From: a virus
Strand: one strand, 5' to 3'
Length of the DNA stretch: 23,991 bases
IMG/VR virus record: IMGVR_UViG_3300020596_000111
Location: 1 to 23,991 of that record
Positions 13,739 to 21,897 of the stretch are shown here, one piece after another. The translations under genes were made by a program, and so were the position numbers. Below the pieces are notes generated by a model. That model was not told where the DNA came from. It made no database searches and was given only the letters and a program-made list of their open reading frames with translations. The first letter of the stretch is position 1, and the number at the start of each line of letters is the position of its first letter.

Positions 13739-14913
13739 TAGCGAACCGCCACAACTCGGGGACCGACGCGCCCCGATACGCTAACCGTATTCAAGGCTTC
13801 GATTTCACGATGCCGTTTAGAGTCCCCGTAAATCGAATATGCGGCGGCAAGCGGATGGACTGATCCCGAAAAGTTAAATTCTGTAAATCCGGGAGCGTTG
13901 TATGCCTTATTATACAAGGAAGAGGTAACTTCGGTCTTGAATTGGGAAAGTGCGATAAATAGCTTGTTCGCGCATATACGACTGGCATAGGCCATTTCTC
14001 CAAGTAAGATCGTTTCTACTGCATCAATCTGCTCAAAAATCTCGGCTGAACGTAGGGATGGTGTTTGAAAAGCGGCCTGTGCCATATAGGCCGCAGCGAT
14101 CGTTCTAACATTTGAATAAATAGCGTCTTCTGCATCGGATGCCGGAGAAGCGAAAGTTGATTGAAGTGCCGCCCCATTTGCCAGCCTCCGGAAGGCAGCG
14201 AACTGACTGGCCTCCGTTAGGTTGCTGGCCAGAAGCTGCATACCAATCGCGAGTGCGCGGTCTACAACTTCAACATCGGAGGCCAGCGCCTCGTCAATCG
14301 TGACGGTTTCTAGGTCATAAACATAACGATTGCGGGCTTGCCCTGGAACAGTAGCCAGAAGATATTCGTTCATAATACTGTTAACTTGACCTTGCGCCGC
14401 CGATATAACCGCTTGTTTTCTAAAGGGTTGGATGGCGCTTGGGGCAAAACGTGAATTAAAGTTTTCCCGGCTTGCCCCGATTACAGGACCAATAACAAGC
14501 CCGAGAAGTTGCCCGAGAAACGAAAAGCCGTTAGGCCATTCGTTTGCTTCGACAAATTGCATATCGAGGTAGGTGACGCCGCCTTCTTCTTCCATCTTGT
14601 CTGAAACGACAAGTCTTGTGCAGGCAGCATTAATTACGCCTCGCGTAGGATGAATAAGAATTCCCGGACCAGGTAGTTCACAAACGGCAATTATGGCGGC
14701 AGCTTCAAGATTGTGGTTATTACTGGCCAACCTACCTTTAAGATTATATTTTCTTATACGACGACCAAGATCGGCGTAGCCAGTCTGTTCCCCGAAAGGG
14801 AATTCGCCTTCAGCGCCACGCCTTCCATGCTCAGAATCTGCTTCCAGCGCATAAAAAGGAACGAACTTGAAGCTGGCGGGAAGATAAGGTTCATTGTAAC
14901 AAGCCTCGGCCAT
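13738..14913 (-). CDS. Tail protein, Mu gp43-like (DNA circularisation protein N-terminal family)
   Basis: The N-terminal 110 residues match the DNA_circ_N family: LPASFKFVPFYAL, HGRRGAEGEFPFGE, YADLGRRIRKYNLKGRL and CELPGPGILIHPTRG. Despite the family name, in Mu-type phages this protein is a tail/baseplate component found between tape measure and hub genes, as here. The C-terminal 250 residues are mostly helical with Ala-rich segments and resemble the variable part of the family. There are 4 cysteines. AGGA lies 9 nt upstream of the ATG, and the gene begins 14 nt after the tape measure stop. Confidence 0.9.
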   Translation of the reverse strand: MAEACYNEPYLPASFKFVPFYALEADSEHGRRGAEGEFPFGEQTGYADLGRRIRKYNLKGRLASNNHNLEAAAIIAVCELPGPGILIHPTRGVINAACTRLVVSDKMEEEGGVTYLDMQFVEANEWPNGFSFLGQLLGLVIGPVIGASRENFNSRFAPSAIQPFRKQAVISAAQGQVNSIMNEYLLATVPGQARNRYVYDLETVTIDEALASDVEVVDRALAIGMQLLASNLTEASQFAAFRRLANGAALQSTFASPASDAEDAIYSNVRTIAAAYMAQAAFQTPSLRSAEIFEQIDAVETILLGEMAYASRICANKLFIALSQFKTEVTSSLYNKAYNAPGFTEFNFSGSVHPLAAAYSIYGDSKRHREIEALNTVSVSGRVGPRVVAVR

Positions 14914-14927
14914 AGTCTTGTCCTATT

Positions 14928-17828
14928 CTAGAAAGGTCCGTTGCCGCCGAGATTGACGGCGGGTTCGAGAGCGGCGGGAGCGCGAGCGGTAATCGTCACG
15001 CCGCCCATAGCAGCGGCAGCGGCGGCACCGGCAATCGCGCCGAACTGCGCGGCAGACGAAAGCATCCCCTGCCCGGCGATAGGCCCAAACTGCGCAGCCG
15101 CGTTCTCAATCGTAGGCCCAACCTGCATAAGCTCAAACGCCGATTGATTGAACGTATCTGACAACAAACGAACGGCTTCTCCCGATCCAAGGTATCCAGG
15201 AATATCATTTGCTCCTGGGGGCGTCGTTCCAAAAGCAAAAGCACCGCCACCGATACCACTCTGTCGGAAAGCAGTAAGCATTAGCTCCGCGGATGCAACG
15301 TTTCCTGAAGTTGGAATCGGGGGTACAGGAGGTTGATAACCTGTCAGTATTTTAAAAATAGACGGAAGTAGTAAAGTGCTTTCGTCGCCGACCGACTGAA
15401 TACGTTCTATTTGAGCGGCCAAAGATCCCAACAGAACACCAGACGGAAGAGTAGTTGTCATTTCTTCCATAAGTCGGCGATAGTTGGCGTAACCATCAAC
15501 TCGGCGATTATTTACAAAAGTTTCGGCTTGAGTTCTTCCGTTTATAAAATCTATTCTAGCGGCTCTTCTATCATCAAATATATCACGGGTTGCTTGACGA
15601 ATGTTAAAAGCTATCTGATCGGTAAGACTTTGTTGAGAACTTGGTCTAGGTCTTTCACTATTACCAAGAGCAGTAGGAGTAACGATGGCGGTAAGAAGAG
15701 TTCCAACACCGCTTAAAATAGGCAGGGCTTTTAGAAGCCATGTTCCAATACCAGAAGCCGGAGCAGCAGAAGCCGCAACAGCAGCAGTGGTAGCAGCGGT
15801 AGCAGCAGCGGCAGAAGCAGCAGCAGTAGGAACAAAACTTGCAAGCCATGCCGCGACTGAACCGCTTCCAATCATTTTTGCAACTGTAGACAAAGCTACG
15901 AAAGCCCCAACAGCGGCTGCCCCTGTTGTAACAACTCCCGTTGCAAGACTTCGATCATTTGTAATGGCGGCTGCCAAAGCCTGCCCGTCAGCCCCTCGCT
16001 CTTCAGGAGTTGTAGTCGCGGCATAACCGAGAGCCGTTAGAATAGCTGTCCACCCGGCAAGCCCGGCAAACACCCTGCCAATACCGGCGCGACCTGCTCC
16101 GGCCACTACAGCTCCGGGGCCTCTCCCTGTACGACCACCCAGAGCTATCGTGTTAGCGTTCGTCGCACGCGTATTTACACTCAGTGCAGCAACTAGGGGG
16201 CCTGTTCCAGCGGCAGTAGCAGCGCCGCCAGCAACTCTCCCAAGAACCGAGGCTCCTGTTGCAAAGCCAAGAAGTCGCAAACCAAAGAGAGCCGCTTTTA
16301 CTGTCCAAAAGCCGAGGACTAGACCCGCGACAGCCGCCGATACTTTCTGCGTTGTCTCAGAAAGTTTAGCAAACTCACCAGAAAGCGACTTTGCTGGACC
16401 ATAAAAACTTTCCATCCAGTTGGCCAGTCGATCAACAGGACCGGCCAACCTTGAAAATAGCGGCACGAGAGTATCGACTGCTATAGTGCTGAAAGATGCA
16501 AAAAGATTTCGCAGCGATTGACCGAGATCACGCTCAGATCCTTGAACAGCGTTAATCACGCCAGCCTGAGCAGTTTGCCATGCCGAAAAATAGCGTTCTT
16601 CCGCTGAAGCTATTTCTTGGGCGACCTGCCGCATTTCACGCGTAACAAAGCCCATTTCTTGAAGGGCTATCCGAACAGCGATATTATCAGTAGGATCAAC
16701 GCCTTGCGCACGAAGTAGCGGACGGATAACCGCCTGAACCCAAGCTTGTTGATTAGCAAGCAGCAGTTCTTCTTGGACGGGTCTACCGTTTGGCCCGATG
16801 ATACCAGAGCGGGTTAGCATATTTGTTTGGGCTTCAGAAACTCCAGCATCTTGAGTTAGAACTGTAAGCATCCGATTTGTATTATCGCCAACACGACGCC
16901 CACCTTCGTCAAGCGCGAGCATAAAGTTAAAGATACCCTGCTCATCAAGTGTCAAAGACGTGCCGCTAACGCGCAAAGCAGCCAGAAACGACTCGGGGCT
17001 AAATGTAGCTCCGGTTGCTCCGATACCGGCAACATAACCCCGCATAAGGGCTTCTGCCCGAGCAGGATCTTGGCTAATTTGTGCAAACTCAAGAACTTTA
17101 GCAAGAATACTAGCGGCACTTTCGGCGCGATCAGGCGAAATAGTGTAAAGCCTTTCTTCTGCTCGAACAGCCGCTAGTGCAATTTGGTTAAAGTTTGATC
17201 CTGCCGCAGGAATAGATAAGGCTATATTGGAAATTAGTTGCCTAATATCATTAATTGACAAACCTTCAACTAACGGCAAGAAAGACTCTGCTAAAGCATT
17301 AACGATAGGGACGTTTACAGGGGCTAGCGTCAAGTTTTGCGTAGTAGTAATCGCTTGGGATTGGAACGCAGCTTGTGCCCCAGAGATAACTACATTGCTC
17401 GCTTGCATATATAGTTGTCCGACAACGATATAGGAAAGCATCCGGCCAAGACTGAAAGGGTCGAGAATAGGACCGGCCATTACGCCGCCCGAAAACCCCG
17501 TACCAAAGTCACGCCGATTGTTCCCAGTTCTACCACCGCCCCAGCCGGGGCCTCCTGCTCCGCGCCCACCGCCGCTGGGGCCACCGCCCCAGCCGGGGCC
17601 TATCGGAGGCATACGCCGGCTCAAGCCGCGAAGAAGCCGATCAAGTTGTTGAACTTTTGCGATAGTCTGATTAATATTGCGAAGATTAAGAGTGATATTA
17701 ATGTTGCGAAGACCCGCACCGTCTCTTGCGGTGCGAAAAAGCGCCGCAAGAGACCTATTGACAGTGTTGATCTGCCGCGTTGACTGGTCGGTTACTCTAA
17801 GGATGGCCTGCTCGACATACGTAACCAT
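14928..17828 (-). CDS. Tail tape measure protein (966 residues)
   Basis: Sets tail length and is carried within the tail tube. It is the longest gene here, directly after the tail chaperone frames. The N-terminal ~70 residues are helical (QAILRVTDQSTRQINTVNRS), followed by a Gly/Pro/Trp-rich linker (about residues 75-110). A long helical body comes next. Hydrophobic segments lie near residues 490-545, 585-605, 640-680 and 700-728, as in other tape measures that interact with the host inner membrane, plus an Ala/Thr-rich stretch near 670-695. There are no cysteines at all, in contrast with its neighbours. At 0.15 nm per residue the length gives roughly 145 nm as an upper estimate of tail length. 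No lysozyme or peptidase motif seen. Confidence 0.94.
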   Translation of the reverse strand: MVTYVEQAILRVTDQSTRQINTVNRSLAALFRTARDGAGLRNINITLNLRNINQTIAKVQQLDRLLRGLSRRMPPIGPGWGGGPSGGGRGAGGPGWGGGRTGNNRRDFGTGFSGGVMAGPILDPFSLGRMLSYIVVGQLYMQASNVVISGAQAAFQSQAITTTQNLTLAPVNVPIVNALAESFLPLVEGLSINDIRQLISNIALSIPAAGSNFNQIALAAVRAEERLYTISPDRAESAASILAKVLEFAQISQDPARAEALMRGYVAGIGATGATFSPESFLAALRVSGTSLTLDEQGIFNFMLALDEGGRRVGDNTNRMLTVLTQDAGVSEAQTNMLTRSGIIGPNGRPVQEELLLANQQAWVQAVIRPLLRAQGVDPTDNIAVRIALQEMGFVTREMRQVAQEIASAEERYFSAWQTAQAGVINAVQGSERDLGQSLRNLFASFSTIAVDTLVPLFSRLAGPVDRLANWMESFYGPAKSLSGEFAKLSETTQKVSAAVAGLVLGFWTVKAALFGLRLLGFATGASVLGRVAGGAATAAGTGPLVAALSVNTRATNANTIALGGRTGRGPGAVVAGAGRAGIGRVFAGLAGWTAILTALGYAATTTPEERGADGQALAAAITNDRSLATGVVTTGAAAVGAFVALSTVAKMIGSGSVAAWLASFVPTAAASAAAATAATTAAVAASAAPASGIGTWLLKALPILSGVGTLLTAIVTPTALGNSERPRPSSQQSLTDQIAFNIRQATRDIFDDRRAARIDFINGRTQAETFVNNRRVDGYANYRRLMEEMTTTLPSGVLLGSLAAQIERIQSVGDESTLLLPSIFKILTGYQPPVPPIPTSGNVASAELMLTAFRQSGIGGGAFAFGTTPPGANDIPGYLGSGEAVRLLSDTFNQSAFELMQVGPTIENAAAQFGPIAGQGMLSSAAQFGAIAGAAAAAAMGGVTITARAPAALEPAVNLGGNGPF
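17533..17601. repeat. 21-nt direct repeat in the tape measure Gly-rich linker
   Basis: A 21-nt sequence at 17533-17553 recurs exactly at 17581-17601, 48 nt apart. It codes for GPGWGGG within the linker at residues about 75-100. Its core CCCCAGCCGGGG is nearly self-complementary. It probably arose by local duplication of a flexible linker. Confidence 0.9.
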
Positions 17829-17831
17829 GTC

Positions 17832-18032
17832 TTATTTCATCCTTTTACGATTTTGTTTTGATCCGGAACCGCTCTTGACCTTATTGGTCGCTGTGACTTT
17901 TTTCAGCAAACGATGAAATGCCGATAGTTTCACAGCTAAGACTTTAAGGGACAAGTTCCTAACATCTTGGATAGGCGATGAGTAGTAGAAGTGTTCAGCG
18001 ACCGTATCCGCGACGTTAGTAGCGGCTTTCAA
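17832..18032 (-). CDS. -1 frameshift extension of the tail assembly chaperone
   Basis: A second reading frame lies between the chaperone and the tape measure, in the -1 frame relative to the chaperone. From the slip site it adds 66 residues beginning LKAATNVADTVAEHFYY and ending in a very basic tail (KVKSGSGSKQNRKRMK). It has no ATG or GTG with a Shine-Dalgarno; the only candidate start is a TTG at 18098 inside the chaperone gene without a ribosome site. In lambda (G/GT), P2 (E/E+E') and Mu-type phages a frameshifted chaperone made exactly here binds the tape measure. The basic, helical extension and its stop 3 nt before the tape measure ATG fit that role. The slip site is inferred from sequence. 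Confidence 0.75.
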   Translation of the reverse strand: MKAATNVADTVAEHFYYSSPIQDVRNLSLKVLAVKLSAFHRLLKKVTATNKVKSGSGSKQNRKRMK

Positions 18033-18039
18033 AAAGCCG
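18023..18039 (-). promoter_or_regulatory. Probable programmed -1 frameshift site at the chaperone stop codon
   Basis: The chaperone frame ends GCT TTT TGA. Slipping back one base lets Phe-tRNA re-pair with TTT (five Ts at 18031-18035) and read TTG in place of the stop, joining the downstream frame. The site is inside a perfect 7-bp inverted repeat with a 3-nt loop, CGGCTTT-TTG-AAAGCCG. A second run, CAAAAAG, lies some 15 nt upstream and is an alternative slip point. Confidence 0.6.
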
Positions 18040-18625
18040 GTGCGACTTTTTGAACGATCCCAACACCGTCGAGGTTTGTGATCTTGTCGATTGCCCAACC
18101 GGGCAGGCGCATAAGCGATGGAGCGTCCAAAGGCTTTGCCACGCTACGAAGGAGTTCAAGTGATCTCATTATCTCATTTTCACAAGCAAGGACATCTTCA
18201 ATCTCACCGTAAGTCGCAGCCAGAAACTCTAGATCTCTGATAACGATAGTGGTGCCTTTAGAGTCTTTCATCTCAAGCGCAGTACCAAGCCTGTAGACAA
18301 TAGGAGTGCTAACCCCGTCACCTTCAAGAACTATACTGCCCTCGTCACCCTGTTCTGTATCGAGGTTGTCGAGGATCAGCCTAGCGGTGGCCGCCGGGAG
18401 GGCCGAGAGGTTCACGTCGTCGGGTATTACCCGCTCGCCCGCGACCTTGAAGTGGACCTGCTTGCGAATACGTTCGCGCTGCAAAACCTGAAGCGGCTTT
18501 TTGCTGCCGATCATTTTTGAACTCATCGCCGCAAGCTCAACAAAAAAGAGCGGATATATTTCGATTTGATCCACAATCTTATCGCCAAACTTCACTGTAT
18601 CAGTGAACTCGATCTTTTTAGCCAT
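18029..18625 (-). CDS. Tail assembly chaperone (short form)
   Basis: A 198-residue protein between tail tube and tape measure, the invariable place of the tail assembly chaperone (Mu gp41, P2 gpE, lambda gpG). The N-terminus has a typical beta start (KIEFTDTVKFGDKIVDQIEI) followed by helices (PLFFVELAAMSSKMIG). The C-terminal part is helical (EDVLACENEIMRSLELLRSV, then LMRLPGWAIDKIT). It probably coats the tape measure during tail assembly and is absent from the virion. It ends in the slippery GCT TTT TGA. The ATG at 18625 has AGGAG upstream. The assignment rests mainly on position and the frameshift architecture; the sequence itself is not strongly diagnostic. Confidence 0.78.
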   Translation of the reverse strand: MAKKIEFTDTVKFGDKIVDQIEIYPLFFVELAAMSSKMIGSKKPLQVLQRERIRKQVHFKVAGERVIPDDVNLSALPAATARLILDNLDTEQGDEGSIVLEGDGVSTPIVYRLGTALEMKDSKGTTIVIRDLEFLAATYGEIEDVLACENEIMRSLELLRSVAKPLDAPSLMRLPGWAIDKITNLDGVGIVQKVAPAF

Positions 18626-18665
18626 AGCCTATTTCTCCTGCGGTTGCCCCTGCGTGGAGTAACAC

Positions 18666-18697
18666 CGCCGCTCGGCCCGCAGGATAGCCGAGCGGCG
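18666..18697 (-). other. Strong intercistronic hairpin after the tube gene, no U-tract
   Basis: CGCCGCTCGGC (18666-18676) pairs perfectly with GCCGAGCGGCG (18687-18697): 11 bp, 10-nt loop. No run of Ts follows in either direction, so it is not a standard intrinsic terminator. Possible roles are RNA stabilisation of the tube transcript or attenuation. Confidence 0.85.
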
Positions 18698-18703
18698 ATT
18701 AGT

Positions 18704-18731
18704 CCTCTGTCAGAGGCCAGTCAGACAGAGG
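18704..18731 (-). other. Second hairpin directly after the tube stop codon
   Basis: CCTCTGTC (18704-18711) pairs with GACAGAGG (18724-18731): 8 bp, 12-nt loop, six bases beyond the tube gene stop. It forms a tandem pair with the hairpin at 18666-18697. No U-tract. Confidence 0.8.
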
Positions 18732-18736
18732 CGTTC

Positions 18737-19153
18737 TTAAGCGGCCAGATTAACCGATACGGTAGGAAGAAGCTCGTCGATTTCTTTGAACGAAGCAGTA
18801 ATCGTGACCTCGTGGCCATCAGAACTATCTTCGCCGGTAGACGTGCCCGACAGGCCGGTGATAACCATGCCGTTGAAGTGCTCGATAGTCATGTCCATCG
18901 AACCGCAGCCTTGATACAGCGCCAGCGGAATCCCAAGATTCCGAATGACCATAACGCTGATTTGATTATTGCCGCGAGTTCGTCGAACATAGCCGCCCGG
19001 GAGGGCTTCGTTTGCAAACTCGCATAGGCGATAGTTTGGTTGCTCAGCTCCTGCCAATTCGTGAGAAAAAGGGCCGTAAACCGCGTTGGAATCGCAGTCG
19101 GTAAATCGGATCAAGATATTCCTGACGCCGATTTGATTGTCGCAGTCAGCCAT
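18737..19153 (-). CDS. Tail tube protein
   Basis: A 138-residue protein directly after the sheath, the position of the tube gene in P2 and Mu. The predicted fold is beta-rich with an alternating pattern (NQISVMVIRNLGIPLALY, SMDMTIEHFNGMVITGLSG, HEVTITASFKEIDELL), typical of the Hcp/tube barrel. Four cysteines are present (MADCDN, TDCDSN, RLCEF, QGCGS), unusual for a tube. It has the best Shine-Dalgarno in the window, AAAGGAG 7 nt before the ATG, fitting a highly expressed protein. It is flanked on both sides by intercistronic hairpins, which may adjust its mRNA level. The assignment depends mainly on gene order and fold pattern. Confidence 0.82.
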   Translation of the reverse strand: MADCDNQIGVRNILIRFTDCDSNAVYGPFSHELAGAEQPNYRLCEFANEALPGGYVRRTRGNNQISVMVIRNLGIPLALYQGCGSMDMTIEHFNGMVITGLSGTSTGEDSSDGHEVTITASFKEIDELLPTVSVNLAA

Positions 19154-19187
19154 GACAATTCTCCTTTAGATGGCTGTTGAAGAAATA

Positions 19188-19210
19188 CCGGCCCGCGCTA
19201 TGCAGGCCGG
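19188..19210 (-). other. Hairpin between sheath and tube genes
   Basis: CCGGCC (19188-19193) pairs with GGCCGG (19205-19210), with two further pairs possible inside. A smaller GCTAA/TTAGC hairpin (19213-19225) overlaps the sheath stop codon. No U-tract. Like the pair after the tube gene, it lies between two highly expressed genes. Confidence 0.65.
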
Positions 19211-19220
19211 AGGCTAAGCC

Positions 19221-20723
19221 TTAGCAGTTGTTAAGGAGCTTGGGACGGGCATTGACAACGATCTGCTTGATCCGAACCGGAGGACGATAGATCAAATTCA
19301 TGTAGACTTTTCCGGGAACGCCTTGACAACGAGGCGCAATTTGGAAATCATCCACAAAGGTAAGGTCGGCGTTCAAATCATCGAACTCCGAGAATATCAG
19401 ACCGACTTGCGACCGCGCCCACGCTCGCATCGTGCCGAGCATCATGCGACGATTGACACCTTTGGCTCCTTCACGAATGTTTGTTCCATCTGTGTAGTAA
19501 CCAAGGCCATTGAATTGCTGGAGTTGTTCAGCAATCGCCGTTGCCGTTGCCGTAGCCAGACGACGCGCGCTCACATCTTGGAACGTCAGATTTTCACGAC
19601 CTTCCGCATCGAAGCGATTATTCGTAATGTCGTTGGTAATCATCGGCGAAGTAAGACGCCCTTGGCCACCAGCTACTGGAACGGTAATGACAAAGCCGCT
19701 GTCGCGGAGTTGGTTCTGCTCATCAAACGTCAAGCAAGCCGCGCAAGATTCCGGTTGCGACAAACAATCAAGGACACCAAAATTCGGGCCTTGGATGCTA
19801 ATCTCCGGGTTGTCTTGCGTAGTGCAGCAGCTTTTCGAAGAGTAGGCGGCAACTTTGAGATACGGAATCACCGGATCGCCGATGCAATGAGCCAGACGTG
19901 AAATCGTCGCAGAGTTCGTGTCAGTGGCGAGGATTTGACCAAGAGTTCCGCTGTTGTAAGTGTAACCGTGCCCAAAGCATTGCGGCTTATCGCAAGACCA
20001 CGCTTCTTCAAGATAGGAGATAGCCGCATTTTGAACAACTGTATCTTGAGTCAAAACGGCTAAGCAGCAGACGCAACAATCACCAAAGACTGTTGAATAG
20101 TCAGAGGCCAGCATTGCTCCCGAACCAACGATAGTTTGCGCGACTGTGGCTGTAACGCCTTCGGGCGTGTAGTTATTGCGACCGTGCCAATTGTATTCAA
20201 CCACAAGACGGTTGCCGACAACGCCGGTGTTACGAGCCGTCAGCGTCACAACACCGAGCGCATTCGTTGCTATGAAGGGGAAAGTCGGAGAAATCGCAAG
20301 CACAATGGCAGCAGCAATCTGAGTCGCAGTATTACCGGCATCGACGGGAACACTGATATTATAGCGGCCTTCACCCATGTAAAGATCAACCCGCCCGTCA
20401 GAAGTAGCGGGTCCGATCACTGTCAGAGTATAGACTGCGGCAACTCCGACGAGTGGATCGGGGCGAGGCAAAGCAAAGATTTCAACAGAATCATTGCCGC
20501 AACAGTCAATTGCTACTTTCAACGATTCCGACAAGACCGAGCCAACCCCGAACATAAGGTCAATATCGCGCGTCGAAGTTACCTTAACGAGCGTATTAAC
20601 AATCGCGCTGCCGGTCGCGAGGAATTGACCTTCCAAAACCAATCGGCAGTTTGCGCCCAAGACATTGAGACTTGGATCAAAACAGAGACGAATAAAACCG
20701 TCGCGGAGAGCATCAAGTGCCAT
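19221..20723 (-). CDS. Tail sheath protein
   Basis: Contractile sheath subunit of 500 residues, preceded by the DUF2635 gene (Mu gp38-like) and followed by the tube, as in Mu (gp39 = sheath). Typical features: GSAIVNTLVKVTSTRDIDLMFG with LSESLKVAIDCC and VEIFALPRP near the N-terminus; an inserted domain at about 95-200; SYLEEAW and DTNSATISRLA in the middle; TSPMITNDITNN then GRENLTFQDVSARRLATATA; and the C-terminal interlocking domain ending in IYRPPVRIKQIVVNARPKL. About 18 Cys are present, including CCVCC and DCLSQPESCAAC, unusual for a sheath. AAGGA lies upstream of the ATG at 20723. It should be among the most abundant proteins of the virion. Confidence 0.92.
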   Translation of the reverse strand: MALDALRDGFIRLCFDPSLNVLGANCRLVLEGQFLATGSAIVNTLVKVTSTRDIDLMFGVGSVLSESLKVAIDCCGNDSVEIFALPRPDPLVGVAAVYTLTVIGPATSDGRVDLYMGEGRYNISVPVDAGNTATQIAAAIVLAISPTFPFIATNALGVVTLTARNTGVVGNRLVVEYNWHGRNNYTPEGVTATVAQTIVGSGAMLASDYSTVFGDCCVCCLAVLTQDTVVQNAAISYLEEAWSCDKPQCFGHGYTYNSGTLGQILATDTNSATISRLAHCIGDPVIPYLKVAAYSSKSCCTTQDNPEISIQGPNFGVLDCLSQPESCAACLTFDEQNQLRDSGFVITVPVAGGQGRLTSPMITNDITNNRFDAEGRENLTFQDVSARRLATATATAIAEQLQQFNGLGYYTDGTNIREGAKGVNRRMMLGTMRAWARSQVGLIFSEFDDLNADLTFVDDFQIAPRCQGVPGKVYMNLIYRPPVRIKQIVVNARPKLLNNC

Positions 20724-20727
20724 TGTG

Positions 20728-20928
20728 TTATTCCTTCTTAGCTGAAGCAGGCGCGAACGGCGCAGGCGGTTGCGGTTCTTGGATTAAGTCTTCGTGGTGA
20801 TTGAGAAGCCGCATGATATACGGCGTTGCTTCAACCGTGATAAAGCGATCAGACGGGATCATTTCGCCGCGAGGAGAGACTCTCGCGACCCTATCAGGAG
20901 CCGCTTTTACCTTAATTTTTTGTGACAT
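20728..20928 (-). CDS. DUF2635 protein, Mu gp38-like (66 residues)
   Basis: A small protein beginning MSQKIKVKAAPDRVARVSPR, then GEMIPSDRFITVEATPYIMR. This matches the DUF2635 pattern (basic beta strand, then P-x-G-x3-P and a W/Y-rich turn), and the location just upstream of the sheath is that of Mu gp38. The C-terminus is a Pro/Ala-rich tail (PQPPAPFAPASAKKE). GGAGA lies 7 nt upstream of the ATG at 20928. It ends 4 nt before the sheath start. Function is unknown even in Mu. Confidence 0.82.
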   Translation of the reverse strand: MSQKIKVKAAPDRVARVSPRGEMIPSDRFITVEATPYIMRLLNHHEDLIQEPQPPAPFAPASAKKE

Positions 20929-20941
20929 AGTTAGTCTCCGA

Positions 20942-21511
20942 TTAGCAGGGTTTCTTAGGTTCTTCCTCGGGACAGTCGCAACACTCGGGGTCTGGTTTAC
21001 CGAACGCTAAGGTTGACCACACTGTGAACTTGTAAGGTTTTTCATCACTGTCCAACTCGCTTGGACACCATTCTTCGTTAACGATCAAACGGAAAGCGAT
21101 ATAAACTGCAAACTCATCGCTTTCAACGTCCATCGTTTGATAGGTCAGAGCGCCGTTTCTTGGAGTTCGCCACCTGACGAGATTAGAAAGTAGCCGATCT
21201 CTAACCCCTTCATAATCGTAAAAAGCAAAGAAAGGCGTGTCGGAACCATCTTCGCGTTTATACTTTAACGGTTCAAAGATAAACTGCAACACGATCTGAG
21301 ACGCCAGTGTGATACGTTGGCCACCGTGTCGGCCCTGCGTTCCCTGTTCGGTTAGCAGCGCAACAACGGCGACCGGAAGCGTTGGGACGTTAGTTTGCTT
21401 GTCGAATGGATCGACTTCGCTGACAGCAAAGGCGCGGCCACCAAGATCGGGAAACCATTCTGCAATCGCCGAAGCGAGGGCAATCAGGACGGGCTGTTTT
21501 AACGTTGCCAT
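20942..21511 (-). CDS. Probable tail terminator (Mu gp37-like)
   Basis: A 189-residue protein between the HK97-gp10-like gene and the DUF2635/sheath pair, the slot of the tail terminator that caps the tube and joins it to the head. Pattern: an N-terminal helix (QPVLIALASAIAEWFPDLGG), strands TLPVAVVALLTEQ, then ITLASQIVLQFIFEPLKYK, a helix YEGVRDRLLSNLVRW, and strands EFAVYIAFRLIVNEE. This alpha/beta order fits terminators of the lambda gpU/Mu gp37 type. The end has an acidic Cys-rich tail (ECCDC, then PKKPC) that seems added. It overlaps the preceding gene by 13 nt; weak Shine-Dalgarno (GGTGG). Confidence 0.72.
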   Translation of the reverse strand: MATLKQPVLIALASAIAEWFPDLGGRAFAVSEVDPFDKQTNVPTLPVAVVALLTEQGTQGRHGGQRITLASQIVLQFIFEPLKYKREDGSDTPFFAFYDYEGVRDRLLSNLVRWRTPRNGALTYQTMDVESDEFAVYIAFRLIVNEEWCPSELDSDEKPYKFTVWSTLAFGKPDPECCDCPEEEPKKPC

Positions 21512-21897
21512 TTAACCCACCTTCCTAGTTGCCCTGAACGTAACCTGCCCTCAACAAGGGCGTTCTGGGACATTTTACGACGAGCCATGTGCCGGGTGCC
21601 CGTCCGAAGCCAACGAGAGTAAGGCATGTTAGTTCCAATTTGGGCTTCGTTAATCGTGCTATGCGCCCGCATTGATGCAATCAAGCGGCCTGTTTCAACA
21701 GCCGGATACTCACCGGGTGCCGATGCTTGGTGATACCGCCCGCTTCTACGGTATATTCTTCCCGAGTGTCCGCCACGCATACCTGCCTTAAAAACGCGCT
21801 CTGAATTTACGGCGACCCGCGCTAACCAGCGAGTAACCACCCGCAGGTCTTTTCTTGCAAAGAAAGTTCTCCAAGGCCTAAAGATTAACCGGATCAC
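21499..21897 (-). CDS. Head-tail/tail completion protein, HK97 gp10-like
   Basis: A 132-residue basic protein. Motifs fit the HK97-gp10 family: RSGRYHQASAPGEYPAVETG followed by RLIASM, and IGTNMPYSRWLRTGTRHMAR, where relatives show VGT-x3-YA-x2-L/V-E-x-GT. It lies between head closure and tail terminator, the usual place. It starts with GTG on a GTGA overlap with the head-closure stop; GGAG is 7 nt upstream. No cysteines. Confidence 0.85.
   Translation of the reverse strand: MIRLIFRPWRTFFARKDLRVVTRWLARVAVNSERVFKAGMRGGHSGRIYRRSGRYHQASAPGEYPAVETGRLIASMRAHSTINEAQIGTNMPYSRWLRTGTRHMARRKMSQNALVEGRLRSGQLGRWVKWQR

Noticed and set aside
15685-16026. Ala-rich plus-strand ORF opposite the tape measure
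   Set aside because: Composition is a by-product of GC-rich repeats coding for Ala/Thr in the tape measure on the other strand.
17832-18098. Independent 88-residue gene starting at 18098
   Set aside because: The only start is a TTG without Shine-Dalgarno inside the chaperone gene; its first 22 residues are the chaperone gene read in another frame. The -1 frameshift reading explains the frame better.
18666-18731. Intrinsic terminator after the tube gene
   Set aside because: The stems are strong, but neither is followed by a run of Ts on the minus strand, and the next gene has its own ribosome site in the same operon.
20136-20741. Long plus-strand ORF of 201 codons opposite the sheath gene
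   Set aside because: The sheath frame is well supported. The antisense product is low-complexity in domains, rich in Arg/Asn/Ile, and has no Shine-Dalgarno. Likewise the plus-strand frames at 19323-19901, 22330-22938 and 23519-23905.
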